Shown in pieces: positions 13,401 through 25,400 of a stretch of DNA of 64,000 bases. Both the position numbers and the translations under genes were made by a program. How positions within the stretch are numbered: the stretch's first letter is position 1; each line of letters starts with the position of its first letter. The stretch spans positions 75,628,593-75,692,592 of the forward strand of contig OW388289.1 of NCBI GenBank assembly GCA_936450465.1, written 5' to 3'. The notes under the pieces are model-generated. The model was not told the DNA's origin and did no database searches. It worked only from the letters and a program-made list of their open reading frames with translations. The DNA is from Gibbula magus (Eukaryota; Mollusca; Gastropoda; Trochida; Trochidae).

Positions 13401-16400
13401 AAAAGTAAAACGAGAATCAAAAGCAGCAGCTGAAACAAATGACAAAGAGGAAATATTTTCTTGATGGAGAAGAGTCAGAGTGGAAGGACAAAACTATGAG
13501 CAGTGATTGAAGTGTCTTGCTTTCTAAATGTCAGATTTTCTTTTGAAATCATTTTTATGAAATCATAAAACTTTTGATATGTTTCTGGCAAAGTTAGTAA
13601 GATTATTTCTGGCAAAAATATTAGTGAAGTTAAGAACGAACCTACAATAAACAGATTCTGCAGAGTAAATTTGACAGAACTATTTTGTACACTTCAAGCA
13701 ACTCTCTATGTCAGAGGCTGAGATTAAACTGATATTTGTATTGAGCAGAAGTAGAAGAAAATGAACATAACTGCAGCAAAAGAGTTGATCTTGTATTAGG
13801 ATGGAGAAAGATTAGCATGGAATTTGCAGATAATGTTGAATGTATAGTTCTGAGGGCAGCCAGATCAAAAACAGTTCCCAAAACACTATGTGGTATAAAA
13901 ATCTCCAAACATTGGTACTTTGAAGGACATCTAGTAAAAACTATTTCAAATGTTAAGTTTCAATAACAGTTAGCCTCTAATCAATGTACCAGTTTGAACA
14001 TAACTTCACAACATGACAATAGCATATAAACAGATAATTCTTACCAAACACATCTGAACATAACTGCCGAAAATTTGACCCAATTTATTTTAGCTTTCTC
14101 GATGAGTGCTCAGTCCTCAGCCAATAATGTGAGATGTTGAAATCTGGGACCTAGCGCTAGGATAGTATTCGAGAATAAGATAGGACACCTATTTTGGATC
14201 TTAGGATCAAAGTTAGGATATCATAGTCCTAGAATTCTCTCGAAAATAGGGGACCTGAATTTGATGAAGTGGGGACAAGGTTCAACATGTTCTGAGTACT
14301 GGTAACTTTTGACAACTTTTTGGAGGTTTTTCTTTGCCAATTAAATTGACAAAATAACCCTTTTGGGTCAGCTAAAATTCAAGGTTATTTCATACACTGT
14401 CATTTCGACCCTATCGCGAAAGCATAATGTTTTGGAAACCGTTACTGCTTCAAAACCAATCTTAGCTCAAAGCAAACTCAAACATCAGCGAGGTTGAATG
14501 AGTGAGCTAAGACATGTTTGTGAAACAGTTCGCCTGTAATTGACTAAGGCTGCCTGCAGTGAAGATACATCTATAAATGGCGAGGGGAAGCACATGAAGC
14601 GTATATATAATGTGTTGTACTGCAGCTGTGGGGAATGAAGAAGCTTCGTTTAGTAATTATTAATCAAGTTCACATTTTATTTAGTATTAATTTATTTTGT
14701 AAAGGTTGAATATTGAGGAGAATGAGAAATAATATAATGACATATGAACTGCTTCTTTGGAGCACTTACTATCAGATAGTTCGAAACTTGAATACAGTAA
14801 AGTAAACAAGTAATTACAGTTTGAAAACTGATGTTTACCAATACTATCTTCCTTTCAACTTATCATATCTTCTTATTTTCATGCTGTCATCAAATGTCAA
14901 CAATTTAATGTAAATAATCACTGAATTACATGAAACGCCTCAGATAATTGTTATGCATATGATTTTGTGTATACATTGAATGTAGAAATTGCATGTTAAC
15001 AAGAAGGATATGGATGAGGATGCAGCCTATGATGGCGATGATGCAGGTGCTTGTTGTCACTGCAGGTGATGAGTATATACAGATATATAGATAGATGCAG
15101 TGACTGTTGGAGTGAGGTAGAGTAGTGGATGATGCGTGTGAATGGATGTGACCGAGAGGTAGGAGAGGCGAGGCGTGTCGTGAGGCGATTATATGGACGC
15201 ACATGAGATATAGATAAGATAAGATATAGAGTGCTGCACGCCACAGTAGCCACGCTAACTACAGCCAACTACAGCAAGTTTCATACCCATGGAGCGAGTA
15301 ACTGGAAGGAGAGATAGTTATGGGTCAGTTTGTTTCTTTGTTAGTTCATTATGGTGAGAGGATTAAATAGACATTGTTCTGTATGATGGATAGTCAAGAG
15401 TTCAGCATATGATAATATTTTGATTGGATGTCGAAGATTTGACTATCATCCACTAAACAAAGGGATGAACATGCTGTGATAAATATTCAGATAAAGATTA
15501 TCCAAACTATTTGATGTCAATTCATTTATATTCTTTGTTTGAACTGAACTATCCATCATTAATTCTTGCAGGTGTTATTCATGTTGAAACTTCATAATAC
15601 TGTTCCTAAATGCATGTGTACCTAAGACTTTGACAAAACCAGTTTCAACATAAAAACACCTGCCAGAAGTTACAAAACATGTCCTCTGTGTTGCTGTTGT
15701 TGTTAGTCCGTTTCTAGGCATGCCGCATCCCTGAAACAAAATGGCCGCCACCAAAGATTGGTCCACTGAGGAAGTGACCCCCACCCCACCGTCACCTATT
15801 TTCAAAATGGTTGCCGCCACTTAGCGTGTTACCTTTGGGTGCCTGGTAGGCTTTCCCATTGTTGTTGGTATACTGGTTCTCTAGTAATCCATCTTTCTCA
15901 TCATCCATTTCATAAACTGTCAAGAGAAAACAGCAGTTAAAGAACACATAATTCAGACAGTGTATGCAACAAAACACAAGCTTAATGTTTACAAAAAGCA
16001 TAAGCATATGTAACTTAATCATGAAATGTCAGTATGTGAAACACAACAACCTCTAGTATAGAAGGTGGATGTCCATATATAGAGTACACATATCCTATCG
16101 TCAGTATGTGAAGCAATGATGGAAACAATGCATACAAGTTAAAGGCACCTTGGCACAGGTGTTAATTCAAGTTAGACAGATGTCACATGTGTACAGTTGT
16201 CATGGCAATTCCATAGCCTGCCTTTTATCAAACCATCTTAATTAACAGGTGCTTTCACTGATAAAAATATCTTCTTGCAGTTAACGTCCGAACAAGAAGT
16301 TTTTAATAAACCTCACTTGTAACTAAATGAAATTCCTGTAGAGAGATAATATTAATGCATATTAATCATGTTTGAGATGAAATCAATACTTTATCATGCT

Positions 16401-19400
16401 GCATTCAACTAGCGATCTACTCTAAATGCAGGCATGCCACAGTTGATGCAAGAGTTGTTGCTCATCCATCATTTCAGCTTCCTATCAATGCTAATTGACA
16501 CATCAACGCAACAAAAGTGAGTGGTTTTTAAACTATTTTTTTCTCAACTATTTATAACTACATGAGCAGCCATTATAGCCAAATTACACGTCCTTCTTGA
16601 TCGAATGAATGTTTAGCCATATAAAGGAAAGAATATATTTGTATCTTGTGAGGAGTCAATACATGAATAGATAGCAATACATTTATGGACCATAAATTGA
16701 TTTTAATGTCAAGATACATTTCAGTTAGCGGAGTGGATGCTCATCACGCAGAAAGGCAGAGTTTGGTTCCCGAACATTGACACCTTGTCCTATGCCCAGC
16801 GCTCTGCTCTTCAACATACGCTACACTGTAACCTCCGGGTGCACTTGCACTAACAAGTCTGCAAACTGTAGTTAGAGTGACGACTATCAGGGCTGGAAAT
16901 TAACCTTTTCTACCAGCTGTTTGGTCTAGTTCATTTCTGGAAGTACTAGTCCGAAGTAATTCCAGCTAGCCAAATACATCTCCATGATCATATTATATTA
17001 GTTTCATCAGCCTTTTGGACAACTAGGCATTACACTTTAAAGGGGCAGTAGCATTTTTTTTCGCTCAAGTAAGTTGATGAAATGAATTTCTCTTCGGAAA
17101 ATAAAGTTTAAAATGAGTGTACATGTTTTGGTAAAGCCATGAGAATCGTTTTTGTAATACAAAATAATAAATTGTGTTCACAATAAAATGGCCGCCATGC
17201 AATTTTTGCTTTAAACGCAACATAGTTTTTACCACTACAGATAATTGGTTTGTGTAATAAGATGTTTGACCCTCTAAAGTTGATTTAAATGACATAAACT
17301 ATCATTATAAATGGTAAATTTGAGAAAATAAATTTTGCAAAAAAAAGTGCTACTGCCCCTTTAATGGCCAAACATATTTTTTACCAACCATAGGCACTGG
17401 ACTTCTAATTTCGAACCCCGATTATAAACAGATATTACATGTATATGCTAATAGATATTTTTTCTAGATAACACATAACTATTAGTTTATTAGATTAACA
17501 AGAACAAATATTATATGTAGATATAATTTGAGCAGAGTAGTGTTTTATAATGTGCAGAATAATTTCTAATAAACAATGATACATTAAGTGATGAAGTTAT
17601 TAGTTACAGTGTTGTTATTATGTCCTGTGTCCAATCTAGAACTGGAACTCTAGGGGGATTTGTCCCTTATCATGAAGAAAAGAAGGATTTGGAAAAAGAA
17701 GGGGAAGTATTGAATACAATAATAACTTTTAAATATAAAAATTTTGTCTGCATTTGTCGTCTGCAATCCATGTGATCGTATTATGTGATTTTGAAAACAA
17801 CACTAGATCAAATTTTAATGGTTCTAAAAAAGGACCAACAAAACTTTTCTAAAAGTGATAAACATAATGTTTAAGGTTTGTATATAAGGTGTTAAATTAA
17901 CTGATTAGCAAATAATATTTTATCAAAAAGTTTGATCTATTGTTTTACTGAAGTGAATATAATTTTGTTTTCTAAACTAACTATCAAGGGAGGTCACTCT
18001 CTTCCTTCTTCCTGTTGTTATCCATTGAACCATTGTACATTGGTGACTTAATTCGCTTTAAAGACTCATCCCTTGTAAGAAATAAAGCTTTTTAAAGAAC
18101 ACTTTTCAAAGATAAGGATATCATTAATGCAAACATAAGTACTGTTCGAAATTTTGAGAAATGACTTACGAGGGTGATTTCATAATTTTTAGAATTAATT
18201 TAACAATCAGTTGTCTTAGATTGGACACTGTATGTGTATGGTTGATGATGTGTAAAACCAGGTAACCCGTTATCAAAAAGCATTTCTACTGTATATTTAC
18301 CCGCAAAGAAACTGTGGATCTCTGAGAAAGAGATTAGTGAAATAAGAACATGTTCCACTAATAACATCCCTATATGATTTATATCTATATTACAAGTGTC
18401 AATGAAGGTTTCAGTTTTTCAAACAAAGAAATGATTCAACTACAGTGTAAGCTTCATACAGAAACATTACTTTGCAAAACACTTGATAAAAGGTGATGAA
18501 TATGGTTCTTAAATTATCAATTCAATGAAGATCGTAAGTCAAAGCAAACACATGAGGAAGTAATTTTCACCGTAGGAAGTATTTTCACGAAAAATCTATG
18601 ACAATGTCACTGCCATCAAAATACAAATTGTCACAGCAAATCGATGATGCATTCAATTTCATCTGAGTAAAAACTGTTGCAGGCAATCTATGTGGATTCT
18701 TGAAGCACACTTGATGTTAATTGATCTGCAGCCCCCAGCCTCACACACAGCCTGCGCTGAATCCCAGAGGGGGGAGGATGACAACTTTCTGGGATTGAAT
18801 ACTACCAAGAGGAGACAAGTACTTTCAGCAGCTCGCGTCATGCATGTAAGAAGCAGACAAGGCAATCCTTTCACAGAATGATCTACCAGCACTAAGAGGA
18901 ACTCTTCTGTCTGCAGAGTACAGATTGCCCTCAGTTGTATGAAAAAGCACCACTGCATGAAGGCTTGAGGTGAGGCTGACACCCTGAGGGACCTTGGTAC
19001 AATATTGGACGATGGGACTGGTGCAAAGCTTGTCTTGTTGACGATCTACATGCACACCAGACAAAATAGTCCATTCAGCTAACATTAACTAAGGAAACAT
19101 AAGTGAATTCAAGTCTCCTTACAGCTTCATGGAATACGTCCAGAGCAAAATCATTCTCAGGCTTACCCCAGAAATTTGTGCATGAAAATTTATAAATGTC
19201 TTTAAATGGTGAAAAATGAAGATAATGATAAAGAAGACACTATAAATGCAGCAACATAAAATTTAGAATATTGTGGTAATAATAATTTCACTGCTGTTCT
19301 CACATTCATATGGAACAGATTTTAGCTTTATGTGTAGTCTCTGAGTTTAAACATAGCCAGTGTCCAATCTAAGATATGCCATTCCCTGATTCACACTGAA

Positions 19401-22400
19401 AATTATCAAATAGCCCTTACAATAAAACCATAGCGGGGACTGTCATGCACTGTTATTTAATCCCTACCTTTGAATGCAATAATATTCCAATTCCTTTTCA
19501 AAATCACCCCTCTTTTCGGCATGAATGTGTGATAAATCTCCCCTTAAAAAAACATTCTAGATTGGACACTGATGGCTATTAATTTTCATGGCTTTTATAC
19601 AAACTTGCAAGTTTAAATAAAACAGATTCTAGAGGTAGGCCTGATTCCTTAAAGCTAAGGTGACATCAGTGTAATGTCTGGACATTAGCTAAAACGGACT
19701 TAGTAATGAAGATACCATCTGACAGCAGAGCAATGAGAGGATGCAGAGTGCTAGAGTGAACTACTTAGAGCAAGACATGCGTGGGATGCAATACCAATAG
19801 TACAAAGCTCCTGACAGCACAATCAAGATGTCTTCACTAACGACCCAGCTAGCAGAGTTTACACTAACATTAACATTAGAGTTCTTTCCACAAGACATTT
19901 ATCTGCTCACCATTAGGGTAATTACTGTTATTTCAACACTGAGTTGACATTACGATGAGTTTTTGCATGATCAATTTAACGAGTAGTTTACATTACTTGC
20001 AGGGCTTTGATTATGACTTACAGATTTTGTGTTTTTTTTAAGATAGCCTCAAAATGTCACTTCTATCATTTTGATGATAGAATAGAAGCTCTTGAAAGAT
20101 GAGACAAGGGAGGGACATATTCAGTGGATTACATGATGTTGGCTGTTACTCACACCAAGTGGATTTACATTCATAACTATTTTTTTTAATTTATCAGAAC
20201 AAACAGGTTGAAGATGTTTTTTCAGATTCTTGTTGCAATATCTATTCTAATCCTAGAGGCCAGTGCTGTCAATGCTAATAATTTAATCAATGAGTTACAT
20301 GCTGTCAAGTCCTGCATTAAATACAAATTTAAGTTCCGGTCCCCAGGACTGAAAGTTTTTGTGTGTGGTATTTGTTTACTTATTGAGGGACTCACTTATA
20401 TCTGCTTGGACTCACAATAACTTGTGGTAGCGAGTCCCTTGACTCTGCATGTCATATTTGTAAATTAATCACTGAAAGCTCCTGGTCTCTCATAGGAAAT
20501 CACAATCATTTCAAATAAATCAGTGCACCCATGGTAAAATCTAGTAAATTTGGAATGTAAACTGCTTAAGTTACTCAAAAGTCGTTTAAAACTAATGACC
20601 TAAGTACAATAACTTCGTGAGAAGGCTAAGAGCGGACCTTCAGTGAGATGCCTACGAGAGTCTTAACAGTTTATAAATGCCATAGCCCTGAGTCTTGTAT
20701 CCAACTGCCTCTGATGTAATTACAGGACTTCAGACGATTACCCTTGTTTTACAGGCTGTAGGAGCATGACCTGAATAAGGAATGGTGATCAGGCAGGCAG
20801 TGTGACTTCATTTAGGGTAGGGACTTGCTGTCCAGGTAGTTTGTGTATAGTTAGGTGGGTCTGGAGTCATTTGGATAGCCAGTCTCCCTCAAACTTTATA
20901 GAACCTCTAACATCACTGAGAGTAAACCTTCATGAATGTACATAAAATCATTATTATTTAATTTTAACTAGATAATTCTACTCATACATTGGGCTTTAAA
21001 TAATGGAGAATTATGTCATGATGTCCTATCTGAATTAGATAATATTACCATTTAAAGATTTAAAGTATAAGATGACTATATAATGTTTTAGATTATGCTA
21101 CATACTTCTATGATGATGTGTGATGTGTAGGGTTCAATATAATATTTAACACTACGTTATAAAACTAATATTCCCAATTCAAATGTTAATGGAACGACAA
21201 ACTCCGGAACCTGAGCAAAGAACAACACATTACTGCTATAATTATTGGAGCAACAGTGGTTGTTAGTACGGGCAATGCAGCAGGTGGTTAGGGGGCAGAG
21301 TTAGTGGATGGAACTTGCCAGCGAAGGTTGGGCGCACGGGTTGGGGCGCCTGGTCCTGAGGGGGGGTACTGCACCCTTCCCCCTCCGTCTCGCCACTAGC
21401 GTTACCCATGTCCTCCGATCCACTGCCTTCTGTCTCACCTACTGGACGACAAAACCACCCGGCTGTAGCGTAATCCGAGACACCTTGTACACTGCTTATT
21501 TCATAGACTACATTTCACTTTGGTTGCAAGTTCAGTAATCTGCATCAGTGGATACAACAACCAGCTATGATGTATCATACATGCATAATGAAAGGTCAAA
21601 GATTCAGGTTAGAATATTTCAAAGGGTACCTCAGATGAATGTGTTTATGGATTCTTCAAACAGTACAATATTAATAAAATATTTTGGCAAATAATTGATT
21701 TTTAGATAGTTGGAAAGTTTAGGCTTACACACTGTACAACATAAGTACTGATTTATGGGAAATCATCTCTGAAGTTGTTTTTTACAAAGAAATAACTCCA
21801 CGAAATAAGATAAGAAGCATGGTTTTGTTGTCCGAGCTGAGTCTGTATGTATGTCCATCTCTGAATTAGATCCAAAATAAATCTAAAATTGTGACATAAA
21901 TACAAAGAGATATATATACAAATGAAAGTGCTAATTCAAAATGTGATGAAGATTAATAACATGAGCATATTCTAAAATACATGTAAATCATATCTTTCAC
22001 ATAAATACATCTAACCACATTCTCTTGGAATATATGTACAAGCAAGTGAATAAAGAATGATCAATATGAAATTGTTCGAAAAAAAGGCATAACTATAAAC
22101 AATACATTATGATGAACATCACAAAACTATTTTTAAATCTTTAGAATAAACTTCCTTTTGGTATTTGATCTACTATTCAACTTCAATTGATAATAAGTTT
22201 TAAGCTATACATGATGTCTCTTACAAATCCAAATAAAGTTAACATTTTTTTTAGTTAGAAAAGAGATACCAGAGTAGAAAATTTAAACATTACCTGAATA
22301 TGCAGGAATTAAATTGATAATAACTAGCTGATAAAAATATACAAAGGAAATTATCAGATCAAGCAAAGATAAAACCTGAAACAAAGATTAAGTATCATCC

Positions 22401-25400
22401 ACATATGCAGGAAATATTTCAAATCATAAATATCAATTTCAATAGATTAACAATATTACTCTGACATAGGAGAGTAAATCATTTCTGACATTGTCACATA
22501 AACATTTCCTTATGAAACAGAAGAAAATTCAAGAAGAACGGACGTAAAATAATCACCTTTTTCATTTTCCTGCTTACTGTATTCTTCTTCCTGTTGTCGT
22601 TCTATTTCTTCTCGGACTCTTCTCATTTCTTCTTGTCTTTGTTGCATCTTCTGAATGTTTGGATCCCTACAACAAGAGGAGAGCTTACAGACATTTTGAA
22701 TTAATCTACCTGTACGATTTACAAATGTTTAAGTCTTTTACTTCTCCCTCCTACAGCAAGGAGAATATTTTGTTCAATCAAGGAGTGGTATTGATGAGCC
22801 GGAACCTCTATGAACACACAGAAAACAAGTTCTTGATGCATATTGTGGCCTAAATGAGGAGTCTCAACGCAAATATATGCCATGCAGTGCCAGAAAGGTT
22901 TTTCAACTCGTTCACTTTCTAAACAAGACACTCGCTTGTGGAGATGAGGCGATCTCATTAAGTTACAGGCCTTGAAATCAAAGAGATCACATCTCTGAAG
23001 GTAAACCAGTTATCAAGGAAGTCACCAGTCCAGTTATAAATCATGCTCAACGCTGCTGAACATTTTCAAACTGTGATCTATACACATATATTATACACAC
23101 ATAATCACATAAATCAATCTGACAGAAACTTCAACACGTGTAATGATAGAGGATATGAAATTCCAGATTATATTTCATGTGACATTAACTGCACATAGAT
23201 GAGTTGGCTACTTCAGTGAATGTACTCTCAGATGAGCTGAAACCAAATCCTCAAACTGTGATCCAATGCCTAAACCTTGAGTATTCCATCAATGGAATGA
23301 TATGACTGACTACTTCCTATTAGGTGTCAGACAGCATTTAACATTGGTGCCAGGGGAGGCCAACATATTCTAATTCTCATATAGTGCTGCCTAAAATAGA
23401 CTCTCATAAGACATTACATCTCCCAATACAATAACAATGACATACAGAACATATTAAAATAGTTTACAGACACAAAGACTTCAAAAATTTACTCCAAAAT
23501 ATCACACTGCAACTTTAATATCTTCCCATGAGAATTTAATAAGCCTCTGTAAAACATGAGATACAGTATGTGTGTCAATGATCTTGTATGATCAGAGACT
23601 TCAAAATTCAATTTGAAAGACAAATTGATCGTCAGACTTGAAAGCATCTATACATCTCAATCCTTGTAACGCTCACATCCAGTAATTTATTCATTTCATA
23701 TCTAGCTTGCTGCATTAAATTATCAGTTGCACACATGATATGTGACTGTATATGCTACCTGAAGAAAGGTTATTATCCCATTCACCAATACATTTTCTCA
23801 TTTAATACCCTTATGGTTGAAAATAATCAAGTTAATATTATTGATATGAGCACATGTACACATATCACATTTGCCTAGCAACCATTGTTTTAGTGCAACT
23901 TTTCGTTTGTGAGGTCATAACACCATTGTTTGTGATGTCACTGTAGCTTGCCGTCGCATGAGAAGTGGGTCGTTTCCAGGCTATTTTTATGTAAATCAAA
24001 TGGAATAGACTGAGTAATAACGAAATTATTACACTCAAAAGTGTGCCATATGACTTTTACGAAACTCGTGCAAATTTATGCATAACCCTCGCTCTCACTC
24101 GGGGCAATAAAAAAAATAGAGCCATGGGCTCTGTAGCTCATCAGGATTTCATTGATTTACTATCTAAAGTTGAATATTTAAGTTATTTAAGTTATTGTTT
24201 ACAAACAAAAGATAGGTTCTTAGATCATGACCACTGTGACCCCATTTGGGGTCCAGTGTCACATAATCTACAATTTAGAATCCCCATTGGCCAAGGAGTC
24301 TGCACACAACTTTTCAGCTCTCTAGACCTTTTGGAACTCGAGAAGAAGATGAAAATAGGTTTTTAAGGATGTGACCCCTGTGACCCCATTTGGGGTCATG
24401 GGGTCACGAAATCTACAATTTAGAATCCCCATTGGCCAAGGAGTCTGCACACAACTTTTCAGCTCTCTAGACCTTTTGGAACTGAAGAAGAAGTTGAAAA
24501 TAGGTTTTTAAGGATGTGACCCCTGTGACCCCATTTGGGGTCACGGGGTCACGAAATCTACAATTAAGAATCCCCATTGGCCAAGGAGTCTGCACACAAC
24601 TTTTCAGCTCTCTAGACCTTTTGGAACTGGAAAAGAAGATGAAAATAGGTTTTTAAGGATGTGACCCCGGTGACCCCATTTGGGGTCACAGGGTCACGAA
24701 ATCTACAATTTAGAATCCCCATTGGTCAAGGAGTCTGCACACAACTTTTCAGCTCTCTAGACCTTTTGGAACTCGAGAAGAAGATGAAAATAGGTTTTTA
24801 AGGATGTGACCCCTGTGACCCCATTTGGGGTCATGGGGTCACGAAATCTACAATTTAGAATCCCCATTGGCCAAGGAGTCTGCACACAACTTTTCAGCTC
24901 TCTAGACCTTTTGGAACTGAAGAAGAAGTTGAAAATAGGTTTTTAAGGATGTGACCCCTGTGACCCCATTTGGGGTCACGGGGTCACGAAATCTACAATT
25001 AAGAATCCCCATTGGCCAAGGAGTCTGCACACAACTTTTCAGCTCTCTAGACCTTTTGGAACTGGAAAAGAAGATGAAAATAGGTTTTTAAGGATGTGAC
25101 CCCGGTGACCCCATTTGGGGTCACAGGGTCACGAAATCTACAATTTAGAATCCCCATTGGTCAAGGAGTCTGCACACAACTTTTCAGCTCTCTAGACCTT
25201 TTTGAACGCGAGAAGAAGATGAAAATAGGTTTTTAAGGATGTGACCCCTGTGACCCCATTTGGGGTCATGGGGTCACGAAATCTACAATTTAGAATCCCC
25301 ATTTGCCAAGGAGTCTGTACACAACTTTTCAGCTCTCTAGACCTTTTGGAACTGAAGAAGAAGTTGAAAATAGGTTTTTAAGGATGTGACCCATGAAACC

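Larger units (their letters stand above)
8895..15832. other. Intron of the minus-strand gene with repeat insertions
   Basis: Apart from the candidate cassette exon (8992-9114), it holds a SINE relic (10.3 kb), the first 1.48-kb piggyBac-like element (10.7-12.2 kb) and a G-rich strand at 13.31-13.39 kb. A short plus-strand frame after a good acceptor at 12413-12487 is noted as doubtful. The rest (9.2-10.3, 12.5-13.3 and 13.4-15.8 kb) is AT-rich with nothing recognised. Confidence 0.5.
15917..22556. other. Intron of the minus-strand gene
   Basis: Contains a 320-bp TTAA-flanked MITE (17.04-17.36 kb), two copies of a TGTCCAATCTA-ended MITE (17.63-18.23 and 19.36-19.57 kb) and the candidate terminal exon at 21.26-21.44 kb. 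The 18.66-19.08 kb stretch is open in several frames on both strands but shows no convincing exon. The remainder is AT-rich with nothing recognised. Confidence 0.5.

Noticed and set aside
15575..15820. 81-codon minus-strand frame next to the 15.9-kb exon
   Set aside because: It lies just past a good splice donor and a possible exon within it has the wrong phase. It is best read as intron.
18659..19085. Open frames on both strands (107 and 86 codons minus, 63 plus)
   Set aside because: Composition is not convincingly protein-like, no phase-matched splice sites were found, and frames overlap each other on both strands.
20208..20420. 70-codon frame beginning with a signal-peptide-like stretch (MKMFFQILVAISILILEAS)
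   Set aside because: Short, in AT-rich intron where hydrophobic runs arise by chance, with no homologue recognised and no mature-peptide features.
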